NCBI GenBank assembly: GCA_001275005.1
Contig: JWZX01002745.1
Span: forward strand, 1-29,687
From: Chrysochromulina tobinii
Taxonomy: Eukaryota > Haptophyta > Prymnesiales > Chrysochromulinaceae
Direction of reading: 5' to 3'
DNA length: 29,687 bases
Below, piece after piece: positions 18,204 through 27,512 of the stretch. The notes below the pieces were generated by a model. That model was not told the DNA's origin. It worked only from the letters and a program-made list of their open reading frames with translations, and made no database searches. Every line of letters begins with the position of its first letter. Position 1 is the stretch's first letter. The translations under genes and the position numbers were made by a program.

Positions 18204-20553
18204 TCAAGCAGAGCCCGGTGCCTCAGGCCACTGCGAAGGGATGAGAGACTCCAAAGAGAATCCAAGTAGCTCCTTGACCTCGTCCCGACTCATGTACTTC
18301 CATCCTTTTTGATAGTTGGCCTTGCTCGGTGCATCCCCGCGGACAAGGAAGCAATCATCAAGTTCTGAGGGGGGCTGTGTGTCCGGATATCCTCTACGCA
18401 TCTTGGCTTGATATCCAAACTTCCTGCAGACGCTCCCGCATTGGAGCCAGAGAAATCCGTCCAGTTCCGGAAAGTTGCCGTATGAAAACGACACCACCAT
18501 CAAAACATATTGTCCTAAGCCAGAAAGAGCCAACTTCACGTGCTTGAGAGCAACCTCAATCGTCCTGACCTCTTCTGGCAATGTGAAGTGCACAACCGTC
18601 AGCTTGCCTGCTGGCCTCTCTAAGTTCTGCGCGATACCAAATGGGCCTCTGACTCCAGAGTTGAGTGAAGCGTCCAGCGCATTAATAAGAATGCCAGCCC
18701 TGACCACGATTTCCCAGGCCTTACCTGAAGAAACATCTTTAGCATGGGTGATGAGCGGCTGGACAACAATCTGATCGAAGGAGTCTATCCCATGCACTTC
18801 AAAGAAGGGAGGGCAGTCCAAGATTGGCGCGATGTAACAGATGGGCCATTGCAGCTTCGTCGCCATGTTGACACCGACGTTAAAAGCAGAGGAGAACATG
18901 AAGAAACGAAAGAGACTGTTCGATTTATCGCCCTTCCGAAGAGCGCGGACGAATGCCTTCAAAAGGCCGACAGCCTCACTTGGCGCTATAAAAACGTTCC
19001 CTTGATCGTACCGCTCCTGGGCTTTGAAGCTTCCCTCAAGTGACGCCCTAATCAAGCCGGGGATGCCGCCATACAAGGCGACCTCGCAGCGAGTCAGCGC
19101 GTTCGACTTAGGCTGCCAGGTTTTGCGAAGCGTTTCGACGTCATTGCTGACGGGCAGGTGCGCCAAGTGTATTCCTCGTATGGTCGGCTTCGCGCTTTTA
19201 AGAGCGAGATTCTTGTCTAGCATCGCCTCACCCTCGACATCCATAAAGACGTGAGATGTGAATACCAGGTAGCGCTTTGCCTTGTCCAGAAACTCAGCCT
19301 TCAGAAAATTGGAGCTTTCTTCGTCGAGAGGCGAGCCGATCTGGTTGAGTTCGTCAGCCAAGAGGACGATCCCACGAGAGGCTTGGCCCTTCTCCGAGGC
19401 CTCGAACGCCTCGATGTATTCCATCAACCGCGTCGGGTTGCAGATGACCCTTTCACGCTCCACCTTGGGCGACGAGACGAACGCGAGGCCGATCCTCCGG
19501 TGCACAGCCTGGAGATGCGTCTCGCCCTTGTACTTAAAGAACCCGCTGTTGAAATTCACGACGATTGGCGTGTAACCGTTCTTCCTCAACTCGACGAAAA
19601 GTTTGATCAGAAACGTTGTCTTGCCTCCACGTGCCAGTCGGCAGAAAGCCAGGGGCGGAACTCGATTTGAGTCGTCGGTAACGCTAGCGCATTCGGCGTC
19701 AATCAAGGCTAACTCCCCCTCGAGGTCTAAATCGACGACTCTGTGTAACTCAAGGTTCCTGAGGTTTGTAACATTCTCCACCGGGATGGAGAATGGCAAA
19801 TCTTCGGGAATCCTCTTGATTACCTCCTGTGACGCGGTGAACCCAACTGTACAAGAGCACACAACGCGTAAGACTTAGCCATCTTTCAGGGGGAGGCACG
19901 CAAGAGATGCATGGGGAGTTGCGAATTAGATGTGCGGGAGATTCGTGGGAGATGTAAGACTTGGTCATCTCTCGGGGAAGATGAAACGGTGAATCGGGGA
20001 GATGCGAGAGAGAACCGGGGAATATGAAGGGAGATGCAGGGGAGATGCAGGGGAGATGTGAGGGGGCGTGCAAGGGAGATAGAGGCATGAAGGGGAGATG
20101 CAAAGAAGATGCGAAGGAGGTGCTGAGGCGAGTGAGTTGCGAGTGAGATGCGAGGGAGACGCGAGGTCAGCCATCTCAAGGAAGAACCAACCTGTCCTGT
20201 CGAGACGGACTCGGAAAACTCTTGAGGGTTCGGACGCGCGCACCGTTGGCCAGCGATTTTGTCAATAGAAGCTCCCTTTCCTTGAGATATTGCTTCTCAT
20301 TGTCGCGAAGCTGCTCCTTCTCCTTGCGAAGCTGCTCCTTCTCCTTGCGAAGCTGCTCCTTCTCCTTGCGAAGCTGCTTCTTCTCTTCGCGCCAAAACGC
20401 CAAGTTGTCTGCGCTGATGCCCTCCTTCATCAGCTCTGTGTCCACGTCGTTGATCTTCTCCTCGCATTTAGCTATCTCCGCCTCGCATTCGCCGATCTTC
20501 TTCACGCAAGCAATTATGTCTCCCTGAACTCCTGCCTCGGGCTCCTGACGCAT
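18204..20553 (-). CDS. Crinkler-like P-loop NTPase with C-terminal nuclease-like domain; two-exon model
   Basis: Exon 1 (20553 to about 20190) starts at an ATG and encodes a charged coiled coil with repeated EKEQLRK heptads. Exon 2 (about 19850 to 18204) has no ATG at its start, so splicing across the repeat-rich middle is the simplest model; candidate GT donors near 20190-20218 and AG acceptors near 19800-19850 exist, but the exact pair is not determined. Exon 2 carries a Walker A-like LARGGKTTFL (K codon 19622-19620), a Walker B-like GIVLLADELNQIG (around 19350), and near the end ELDGFLW...GYQAK (about 18390-18465), like the D...QxK core of PD-(D/E)XK nucleases. A coiled coil, then an NTPase, then a nuclease-like domain is the layout known for Crinkler (CRN) proteins of oomycetes and other protists, which act as secreted effectors or in internal conflict. 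No signal peptide is seen. Confidence 0.65.
19850..20200 (-). other. Probable intron of the Crinkler-like gene (bounds approximate)
   Basis: The stretch between the coiled-coil exon and the NTPase exon is stop-rich in the coding frame. On the sense strand it is very pyrimidine-rich and made of degenerate CATCTCCC-type units, like a long polypyrimidine tract. The boundaries are inferred from frame continuity and are uncertain by tens of bases. Confidence 0.5.
19889..20168. repeat. Degenerate GGGAGATGC minisatellite
   Basis: Many imperfect copies of GGGAGATGC and AGGGGAGATGCA on the + strand, with spacers of a few bases; two adjacent copies near 20032-20060 are nearly identical. The strand asymmetry is strong (purine-rich +, pyrimidine-rich -). 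There are no regular spacers, so it is not a CRISPR array. Confidence 0.85.
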
Positions 20554-21874
20554 CCACACCAAAAGCGCAGTGAGTATACAGCCGAGAGCTCTCAAAGGGA
20601 AGTGGGTTTGCAGGCCGTAGGATGGACGTGCGCTGGGGCACCTGGCCGGTCGTAAGCATGCTCATTGACCGCGCACGGCTCTGCGTAGAAATGCAACTCG
20701 AGAAGCCAGTGTAGCGCGTCGTGGATGCGATCCGCCTCTTGAAAGTCATCTGATTCGCGGCGGCATCAGTATTTGCGGCATCTCCCAAGAACTGGACATC
20801 GACAGCACAACGATCCGGTGATGCGCAGAGTCTCAACGAGCTCGGATCATTCACGACGCCCAAGCCGAAGGCGTTGTTCTCTGACACGCCCACGCCCACG
20901 CAGAGGTCATCTGACTTGAGAATTGCCGCCGCTACTCCAGTGTTGCGGCAACCTTGGGTTAGGGCTCGAGGCTGAGACCGCGATGCAGTCTGGCTTGAAG
21001 ACGCACACGGTAGACGCATCGCGCACGTCCATGCCGACGCGAAACAAAGGAGCACCGAGACGCCCACCTTGCCCATCGGAGTTTGAGGTTTCCTGCACTC
21101 CTCCCCGTTTTCCCCTTGGGGGGAGTCGGCCCGGCGCCGGCGCCGGACACGCTCGGCGGGGGAGCCCCCATTCACAATGAGAAAAGAGGGGCTGGGTTTC
21201 CTGACGCGCGACACGGTCGCGCGGTGTCGAGAGAGTGTGGGAAAATCACAAGACGCGCCGCAATGCGCGCGCCGTACCGGGCACTCACACACACACTCGG
21301 GTAGCTCAATGAGCTCTTCCTCACTAAGAGGGGATGACATCCACTCGGTTGTCACAACAGAAACTCAACAGAACTGTTCTTCTGCGCGTTGTGTTGATCG
21401 CGAATCCACAAGGGGGACCGCATTCAGGTTCAGGAGGCCAAGCACGCCCGGCGTCGTGCGAAGGAGGACAGGCGCAAGGCGAGTCACGCTCGAGGGGCTG
21501 CTGCGGTAACCCCTGTGCTGGCGGCCGCGGTAGCACTGGCTGCTGCGGAAGCCGTACCCCGCCAACGGATGCCCGGGGAGAGTGGCCCAGCTTACCGACG
21601 CCCCTCACGTGGAGAGGAGCCTGACTGGCCAGGCCAACCGGAGGGCGCGCGCGCATCTGCCCGAGAGCCTCTCGGAACACTTTGTTGGTGAGGTGGTTGC
21701 CTCGCCATATCTACCACCGATTGTGTAGTCCTGTTACGATGTGTTGTCGTAGACGGGGCCCGTCGGTCACACCTCCGTCCATTGCGATAGAGGCCCTCGT
21801 GCTTGGGGGCCCGGAGCGTGTGCGCGTTTGTGTTTCACAGCAGCAGCAGCAGTCATTTCCGAGATCACAAAGGA
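20554..21874. other. Long intergenic gap with possible gene remnants
   Basis: No gene is supported. On the minus strand (about 20700-21080) two frames in turn look coding: RVGMDVRDASTVCVFKPDC in one, then ENNAFGLGVVNDPSSLRLC in another, as in a frame-broken relic or unmapped exons. A perfect 8-bp hairpin CGCGCGAC-acg-GTCGCGCG lies at 21205-21223, and a CCGGCGCCGGCGCCGG palindrome near 21133. A short CAG run (21839-21851) lies in the glutaredoxin 5' leader. Confidence 0.45.
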
Positions 21875-22480
21875 ATGGCGCTTGGAACTTTTGCGCTTTT
21901 CGCGGCTAGCGCGTTCACGCCGCTGCCGTATCTTGTTCCAACTCTGGAGCGACGTTCTGCAGTGCTCAAGCCCTCAGCGTTTCATACCCGGCACGTCGGC
22001 GTGCGTGCGCAGGAGGGTTCCGAGCCTGGATTCATCGAAAAGCTGAAAGTTTCGTTCAGACTGTTCCAAGAATCACGTGCCGCGGGCTACAACTTCAAGC
22101 AGGCCGTTGCCGACGGGATCGCCGGAGAGTACGACGTATCGGCGGTGACTTCGGCCGTCACGAAGGAGGCCGCCTCGGCCCCGGTAGTGCTGTTCACGTG
22201 GGAGTCCAGCCCTGCATGCAAGAAAGCGCTCAAATATCTGGAGTGGGCAAATGTGAAGCCCCATGTGGTGCGATTGGACAACCCTTGGTCCGAGGGCAAT
22301 CCGAAACGCGCGGCGCTTGGCCGCCTCACCGGCAGGTCTTCGGTGCCCTCCATTTGGATCGGCGGCAAGTACGTTGGTGGCTGCGATGATGGTCCCAGCG
22401 AGGAGGCTCCAGGTCTCGTCAAGCTCGCCTTTGATGGCTCTCTGCCCAAGAAGCTCGAGGCAGCCGGCGTTGCAATTTGA
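21875..22480 (+). CDS. Plastid-targeted glutaredoxin-like protein with Ser in place of the catalytic Cys
   Basis: The protein is 201 residues from the ATG at 21875. The N-terminus MALGTFALFAASAFTPLPYL is a short hydrophobic signal ending in the ASA-F motif (residues 11-14), the mark of bipartite presequences for complex red plastids, followed by a Ser/Arg-rich transit-like region. Residues 103-195 are a glutaredoxin fold: VVLFTWESSPACKKAL, then a SVPSIWIGGKYVGG block with the cis-Pro motif (V157-P158), and GGCDD (168-172), which binds glutathione in the family. The usual CPYC/CGFS is S112-P-A-C115, so the N-terminal nucleophilic Cys is missing. It may be redox-inactive, use C115, or be an iron-sulfur or glutathione carrier. 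Confidence 0.85.
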   Translation: MALGTFALFAASAFTPLPYLVPTLERRSAVLKPSAFHTRHVGVRAQEGSEPGFIEKLKVSFRLFQESRAAGYNFKQAVADGIAGEYDVSAVTSAVTKEAASAPVVLFTWESSPACKKALKYLEWANVKPHVVRLDNPWSEGNPKRAALGRLTGRSSVPSIWIGGKYVGGCDDGPSEEAPGLVKLAFDGSLPKKLEAAGVAI

Positions 22481-23124
22481 GCTACGAGCACTATGGAAGC
22501 GAAAGTGAAAGTAATCCAGTGAAAGGGGGTGCGCTGTTCATAGGACATAGCGAGTCACGCGCGAGTTAACGCGCGAGTCGGACGTTTATCCGCTCGTACC
22601 GGTATCGATCAGATGAATACGCGGCCGTTCTCGGTCTCCCTCCCCCTCCCACGCCGTCCGACCTCCGACCTGGCCACGCTCCAAATCAAGTTACCGCACG
22701 GGAGAGTCGAGACCTCCCTGATATACGTCTGGGTCGTCGCATTATCGGTCGCATCCACGCCTCAGTCTTCATACACCACGCCCCCACCAGAGTACAGTCA
22801 CGTCAGGCTCACACTCTCACACCTCATGGCCGCCCATGCCGCATGCTGCCCCGCCCACCGTGCTGAAAAACACGGATAAAATCACCCACAGTTGAGCCGT
22901 GGCGTGACTGGCGTGGCCCTGCTGTAGCCCTGCTGCACCCCATCCCATTCCAAACTCAACGTCAAGCTATCCCCGCTGCTACGATCCGCAACGACTGCGC
23001 CCGGCCCTTTGTGGCCGTGGATCGCGTGGCCGCTCAGTACATTCGACACGCGTGCAGATCGAGGCACGATGTATGTGCGCGCTTCCTTGCCTTCTCATCG
23101 AGCCTCGCGAGAGAACCTGAGTGA
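22481..23124. other. Convergent intergenic region
   Basis: This lies between the 3' ends of the glutaredoxin-like gene and the first EF-hand gene. No gene is supported. It contains a 10-bp direct repeat ACGCGCGAGT at 22557-22566 and 22569-22578, separated by TA. The EF-hand gene's stop lies in the palindrome GTGATCAC (23121-23128). Confidence 0.6.
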
Positions 23125-24456
23125 TCACGAATGTGAGAAGCCCATCAGCCCTCCGAGCTTGTGACGCTTCTGGTATTGTGGGTCGTAGCCATCCGGACCG
23201 CCAAGCACGTCAGCCTCCAGCATCGCGACGAACTCAGCCATGTCGAGCGTCTTCGCATCGCCATCGCTATCGCAAAAGTCGATAAGCGCTGTGATTGTTT
23301 TGTCGCTGATCGACTTGCTGAGCCCCCCCAAGAATTTGCGCAGCTCTCCGCGTCGGAGGAAGCCTGAACCATCTTCGTCGATGGCTTGGAAGGCCGCGGT
23401 AGCCGATGAGTACCTCTTCTGGATCTCAGACTTGTAGATTTGGTGAGCCTTGCGCAGCGCGGCAATGCCTGGCCCGGTCTTCCGCAGCTTCACGTGGCCC
23501 TCGCCGTGGCCTGCCCCAGCGAGCTTACGCCTCATTCCAGCGGACATGAGCTCCTCTGCAGTGTCCTCCAATGCATGGTCCACCACCGCAGACTCTGGGT
23601 CCTTTTCACCCCAGTTGCTAACGTCAGCCTGGAGCGTTTCCTTCATTTTAAGCACGTTCTGTGCCGTCATCAAGCGCGCGAATTCGGCGAAATTGATCGT
23701 GCCGTCGCCGTCGAAGTCAGCGAGATCGATGATGCGATCAAACACGCGCTCGGGGATGTTCAGATTAAACATGGCGTTGAGCATGAACTTGAGCTCGTGT
23801 CGCTCGCAGGTGCCGGAGGAGTCCTCGTCAATGAGGCGGAACGCCCGACGCATCTCTTTGAATCGGCTCATGACAAGCTGCTTCAGATTGAGCCAGTGCG
23901 AGTAGACCTGCCTGTTGAAATCGTCGTCGTCGTTCAATGTCTTAGCAGGCTCGTTCACCAAGACAGGCATGACGCGGGCTCCTTGGACAACAGACCGGGG
24001 CGAGTACTCGGCGATGATTTGGCGGCGCGTCGGCGGCAGCTTGCCAAAGGCGCCGTGGCCATGCAGGTGCGGATACTCGAGCATGGCTTGGAATTTTTTC
24101 CACGGCACAGCCGAAGGTGAGCCAAGATGATTCAGATGCTCCTGATCAATTGGCATCTTGGCAAGCTGGCAGGCGAGCATCAGGTCGTTCGCATCGACCA
24201 GTTCGCCCTTTTCAGCAGCGCAGCGCAGCAATCGTTTGAGCTGCATCCGCTGCTTGTTGTGCTGCAGGCGGATCTTGGCCTCCTGGATCATCTCAGCCTC
24301 CGTGTAGCCTTCGAGCGGCGATTGGTCAAAAAGGCGACCGCCCCCGCGAACTGCAGCGTTCGTGGGGCCCCTTGCCGACGCAGAGCGAGACACGACGTGG
24401 ACAGGCAAGGGTGCCAGACGCGGGGAACCCGGGACGCCCCGGGCAGAGACGGACAT
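23125..24456 (-). CDS. Four-EF-hand protein, probably flagellar or cytoskeletal
   Basis: The protein is 443 residues from the ATG at 24456, single exon. An unordered N-terminus (1-40) is followed by a basic helical region (LQHNKQRMQLKRLLRCA). The EF-hand loops lie at 210-221 (DEDSSGTCERHE), 247-258 (DFDGDGTINFAE), 360-371 (DEDGSGFLRRGE) and 396-408. The last loop (DSDGDAKTLDMAE) has 13 residues instead of 12. The paired hands are separated by a charged linker of about 100 residues. No membrane segment or signal is seen. Such long EF-hand proteins with basic helices are common in algal flagella, which is an inference. A similar EF-hand gene lies immediately upstream on the same strand. Confidence 0.85.
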   Translation of the reverse strand: MSVSARGVPGSPRLAPLPVHVVSRSASARGPTNAAVRGGGRLFDQSPLEGYTEAEMIQEAKIRLQHNKQRMQLKRLLRCAAEKGELVDANDLMLACQLAKMPIDQEHLNHLGSPSAVPWKKFQAMLEYPHLHGHGAFGKLPPTRRQIIAEYSPRSVVQGARVMPVLVNEPAKTLNDDDDFNRQVYSHWLNLKQLVMSRFKEMRRAFRLIDEDSSGTCERHELKFMLNAMFNLNIPERVFDRIIDLADFDGDGTINFAEFARLMTAQNVLKMKETLQADVSNWGEKDPESAVVDHALEDTAEELMSAGMRRKLAGAGHGEGHVKLRKTGPGIAALRKAHQIYKSEIQKRYSSATAAFQAIDEDGSGFLRRGELRKFLGGLSKSISDKTITALIDFCDSDGDAKTLDMAEFVAMLEADVLGGPDGYDPQYQKRHKLGGLMGFSHS

Positions 24457-24836
24457 GCCCGTCGGTCGCGCGACAGAGAAAGACTATTGTTGCGTTCGCT
24501 CGCACATCGACGGCACGCAACAAAAACAATGCGGACGTCTTGTAACGTCGGGTGAACTATTCCACTTTTGGAACGGCCTTTCGCGAAACCACAGAGCCCG
24601 TCGTACCCGGTACGTGTAGTTAGTTCACGTTCACGTTAGATGAGTCGTATCGGCCTTCCGCTCGACATACTAAAACCTCGGAGTACTCCTCGAACTAAAA
24701 CGTAAAACCATAGCGCTCGAAGCGTCGAGGTCGACCGGCGCTACTCGCGTTCCGCGTTCCGCGCTGTCCGCCCCGTCGCCCCGTCCCCGTCGCGTTGTCC
24801 GTGAGCGCTGTAAAGTGACGTTTAACATGGCAGCTG
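24457..24836. promoter_or_regulatory. Intergenic/promoter region between two EF-hand genes
   Basis: 380 bp hold the 3' end of the upstream EF-hand gene and the promoter of the downstream one. The 16-bp TAACGTGAACGTGAAC lies on the minus strand at 24638-24623. GTTCCGC and CCCCGTC tandem repeats lie near 24745-24790. The stop of the gene ending at 24837 falls in a TAACA-gctgcca-TGTTA hairpin (24823-24839). Confidence 0.45.
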
Positions 24837-26159
24837 TTACATGAAATAGTCCATGGTGAGCGTTCCCACGGGCTTTACCGGCTTTGCACGATAATCCCCT
24901 TGGTGGGGCGGGAACGTCTTCGACATCGTAGACGACAAGGTGTCCGATGCCCACGCCTCGGGCCTGTACTCGTTAGTGGGCTTGCAGCTTTCTGTCCTGA
25001 GCATCAGCCGCTGGCCTCGCTGCTCTGGATATGACTCCTTCATCGTCGACTGCGTGTCCACCTTGCAGGTACTTAAATCTTGGTGTCCACCTTGCAGCGT
25101 GTGTGCCCACGTGGGCTGCACCTTGGGACGGACAGGCTTTGCCACAAACCTGCCTGGACGGATAGGCAGGAACGACGCCTTGTGCGTGCTCGTTAGCTCC
25201 TCGCTCACCAGCAAGGTGGAAAACGGTGGGGAAGTCCTCACTTTTTGCGCGCTTCCAACGAAGTCGCTGCTGCGTTGGTTGGGCTTGCTGTCGCTATCCG
25301 GATCAAAGTGCCACCATTCCGGAGGCCCAGGAGCAGAGGCTTTCCCCGCCTGCCCGAGTTTGGGAAGATCAACGGTCACGGACAAATCAAACCAGTGAGG
25401 TTTGGCCTTCTTCTGGTCAGCGTGAGCAGCCTTAGAGCGCTGTTTTGCCATCGCACCGAGCGAAACTGTGTCACGCGCCAGGGCGTCGACAAACTCGGCG
25501 TAAGACACCTGACCGTCGCCATCCGTATCGCACGCCTTCATGAGTGCACTAATCGTGGCATCATCCACCTTTAGGTTCCAGAGATCCAGAGCTCTACGCA
25601 GCTCGGCTCCTCCCAGGTAACCGGAGCGATCGACGTCGATGAATTGGAATGCCTTGTACAACTCGGTAAAGCGCGAGTTCATCGCATCACTGGTGGCCTG
25701 AATGATCGCATGCTTGTGCTGGCGTTCGGCTGGACGCACTCGTGATGGTGATGCGGGAGGCTTCGAACGAGCTGGTGCAATGAGGAATGCAGCTGGGTCG
25801 CGTGCTTCCAAAAAGTCCTCAAGGGCCGTCTTGGTTGGAGGTGGTGCACGGTGAGACGAAGGACGGTCATCCTGCGTGGGCGATGTTACGGTACCAAGTG
25901 CATGTCTCGACCGATCGAGCTTTTGCACGAAGCTTTTGGGCAACACTACCTCGCGAGAACCGAGGAGGTTGGGAAGGCTGCGAGCCCTTGCAATTGCGGC
26001 ATGATCCGAAACCGTCAGTTGCCTTTGGAGTAAGGTCTCGCGATACTTCTCAGATTTCAGCATCAGTTTGCTCGTACGTGAGCTCTCCATTGAGGCACGA
26101 GCAAACGCCATCCGGTCGTCGCGTGTCCGGTCCCACAGAGGAAGTGGAAAGGATGCCAT
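24837..26159 (-). CDS. EF-hand protein with a C-terminal tail resembling axonemal microtubule proteins
   Basis: The protein is 440 residues from the ATG at 26159, single exon. Residues 1-160 are basic and helical or unordered. A pair of canonical EF hands follows, with loops 175-186 (DVDRSGYLGGAE) and 211-222 (DTDGDGQVSYAE). Residues 240-440 are low in hydrophobic residues and contain loosely repeated segments (STMKESYPEQRGQR, SSTMSKTFPPHQGDYRAKPV), with the T/S-x-M-K-x-S/T-Y/F-P style seen in axonemal microtubule-associated proteins. A Ca2+-sensing flagellar doublet protein is my best guess, not proven. A 14-bp DNA repeat, TGTCCACCTTGCAG, occurs twice 29 bp apart near 25057-25100 and is read in two frames (LQGGH and CKVDT). 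Confidence 0.8.
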   Translation of the reverse strand: MASFPLPLWDRTRDDRMAFARASMESSRTSKLMLKSEKYRETLLQRQLTVSDHAAIARARSLPNLLGSREVVLPKSFVQKLDRSRHALGTVTSPTQDDRPSSHRAPPPTKTALEDFLEARDPAAFLIAPARSKPPASPSRVRPAERQHKHAIIQATSDAMNSRFTELYKAFQFIDVDRSGYLGGAELRRALDLWNLKVDDATISALMKACDTDGDGQVSYAEFVDALARDTVSLGAMAKQRSKAAHADQKKAKPHWFDLSVTVDLPKLGQAGKASAPGPPEWWHFDPDSDSKPNQRSSDFVGSAQKVRTSPPFSTLLVSEELTSTHKASFLPIRPGRFVAKPVRPKVQPTWAHTLQGGHQDLSTCKVDTQSTMKESYPEQRGQRLMLRTESCKPTNEYRPEAWASDTLSSTMSKTFPPHQGDYRAKPVKPVGTLTMDYFM

Positions 26160-26477
26160 GCTTTACGCGGGCAACGGCAGCCGCACACAGATCTTGCTCG
26201 TCCGCACACACGCTCGCGAAGCAAGGTGGACCGTGTGCGGGACGCGAAACTCCACAACGAAACGGTCCGCGTGTTTCGCAATGCCGTTCTACCGGGCATG
26301 CCGTTTCGTCTTCGTGAGTTTCGGAAAACGACAGTCAGACTGTCGATCAGGTTCGTCGCGGTCCCCCATCCGACAACAGACGCAAACTCGATCAGTTTCG
26401 TTGCGGTAAACGGGGAGCCCCTTTTGCGAAGAGGCTCATCACACACGCAGCATTTAATCCCCGGCGGCGCCGTGTTC
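26160..26477. promoter_or_regulatory. Divergent promoter region
   Basis: 318 bp lie between the ATG of the EF-hand gene (26159, minus) and the ATG of the membrane protein (26478, plus). The downstream frame is open from 26226, so the leader could be longer. The region has several GTTTCG/CGAAAC motifs in both orientations (about 26247-26330) that could be shared elements. Confidence 0.35.
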
Positions 26478-27512
26478 ATGGAGAAGGAGGCGACTGGACG
26501 GTCCCTGGACGGTCACGCACCGTCCGCGATGGCCGAGCCACTGGTCATCCGCGAGAGCGATGTATCGCTCGTCGAGGAGTCCAAGCCCCCGGGCTTTTGC
26601 AGAGGGCTTGCCTTCGATTGGTCGCACAGCGTGGAAGACTCCCACACATTGGTCTTCGCCGTCGCCCTCCTCATCAGCTGCAGCCTCGACAACATCACGC
26701 AAGCGAAGGCCAGTGCCCTCGAGTGGCGGACGAACCCTTGGGTATGCCGGTTCTGCTTCATGTACTTTCCGGCCGTGGCTGGGCTCACATGCGTCAAATT
26801 CCTTGGGCGTGCGGTGCTCCGCATCCTCGCGTGCGGTGGCCGCTCCTGGGCTGACCGTGTGCGTGAAGATGAGAGCCCTCGCGAGTTCATGGTGCGCGCG
26901 CTGTGGATCATGCCCTGCACGGGCTGGTTCACCCTCATCATCATGGTCACATGCGTCGAAGGGGTATACGTCGCCCTGAAGACGGAAAATACACCCGAAC
27001 TCTCCAATGCGAGGCAGTACCTTGGTGTGATCACGCGCGGGATAATCGCGGTGTCCTTCATTGCCGGCTCCGTGACGCTTCTCCATGCCATGCGCCGCCG
27101 CGACACGCTGCTGCTGCGCACGTGCATTCTTGGGAACTCGGCGTTTGCCCTCTCGATGCTCGTCATGATAGTCGTCGCGTACGCCGCTTTGCCTAATCGT
27201 GACGAGCTGATCACGGTGTGGAACGAGCCTTCGACGTACTTCACGCTCGCCTTTTCGATCATCGCCACTGCCTACTTCCTCTGCTACGCGGCCGTCTGCA
27301 TCAGCCTCTGGCGGGTTTACACTGAGGAGGTCAGACGGACATTTGGCCATGAAGCGCGAAGCTGGATACCTGCGAGTGTGCCGGGCGCGTGGGCGCGGAT
27401 GGAGCAAGTGGGCGCCTTGTTTGTGGTCTCGCTCATCTGCTTATTGGTGACCGCGCTTAATGTGGCGAGCGTCCTGTCAGATCCAGAGGGCTACTGGAAC
27501 AACATAGGCTGA
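26478..27512 (+). CDS. Seven-helix integral membrane protein of unknown family
   Basis: The protein is 344 residues from the ATG at 26478. The N-terminal 50 residues are polar and acidic. Hydrophobic helices are seen at about TLVFAVALLISCSL, CRFCFMYFPAVAGLTC, IMPCTGWFTLIIMVTC, ITRGIIAVSFIAGSV, NSAFALSMLVMIVVAYA, FTLAFSIIATAYFLCY and ALFVVSLICLLVTALN, so seven. Loops are short and basic on alternate sides (ACGGRSWADRVREDE, MRRRDTLLLRT). No retinal-lysine, GPCR or transporter signature is evident to me. It could be a receptor-like or small transporter protein. It is divergently paired with an EF-hand gene. The 3' end is followed by a 7-bp hairpin at 27535-27568. Confidence 0.8.
   Translation: MEKEATGRSLDGHAPSAMAEPLVIRESDVSLVEESKPPGFCRGLAFDWSHSVEDSHTLVFAVALLISCSLDNITQAKASALEWRTNPWVCRFCFMYFPAVAGLTCVKFLGRAVLRILACGGRSWADRVREDESPREFMVRALWIMPCTGWFTLIIMVTCVEGVYVALKTENTPELSNARQYLGVITRGIIAVSFIAGSVTLLHAMRRRDTLLLRTCILGNSAFALSMLVMIVVAYAALPNRDELITVWNEPSTYFTLAFSIIATAYFLCYAAVCISLWRVYTEEVRRTFGHEARSWIPASVPGAWARMEQVGALFVVSLICLLVTALNVASVLSDPEGYWNNIG

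Noticed and set aside
19889-20168. CRISPR array
   Set aside because: The repeats are short and degenerate, and lack unique spacers of constant length. The genome is eukaryotic.
20468-21355. 295-residue minus-strand open frame
   Set aside because: It overlaps exon 1 of the Crinkler-like gene in another frame, and only part of it looks coding. I reported it as a possible remnant, not as a gene.
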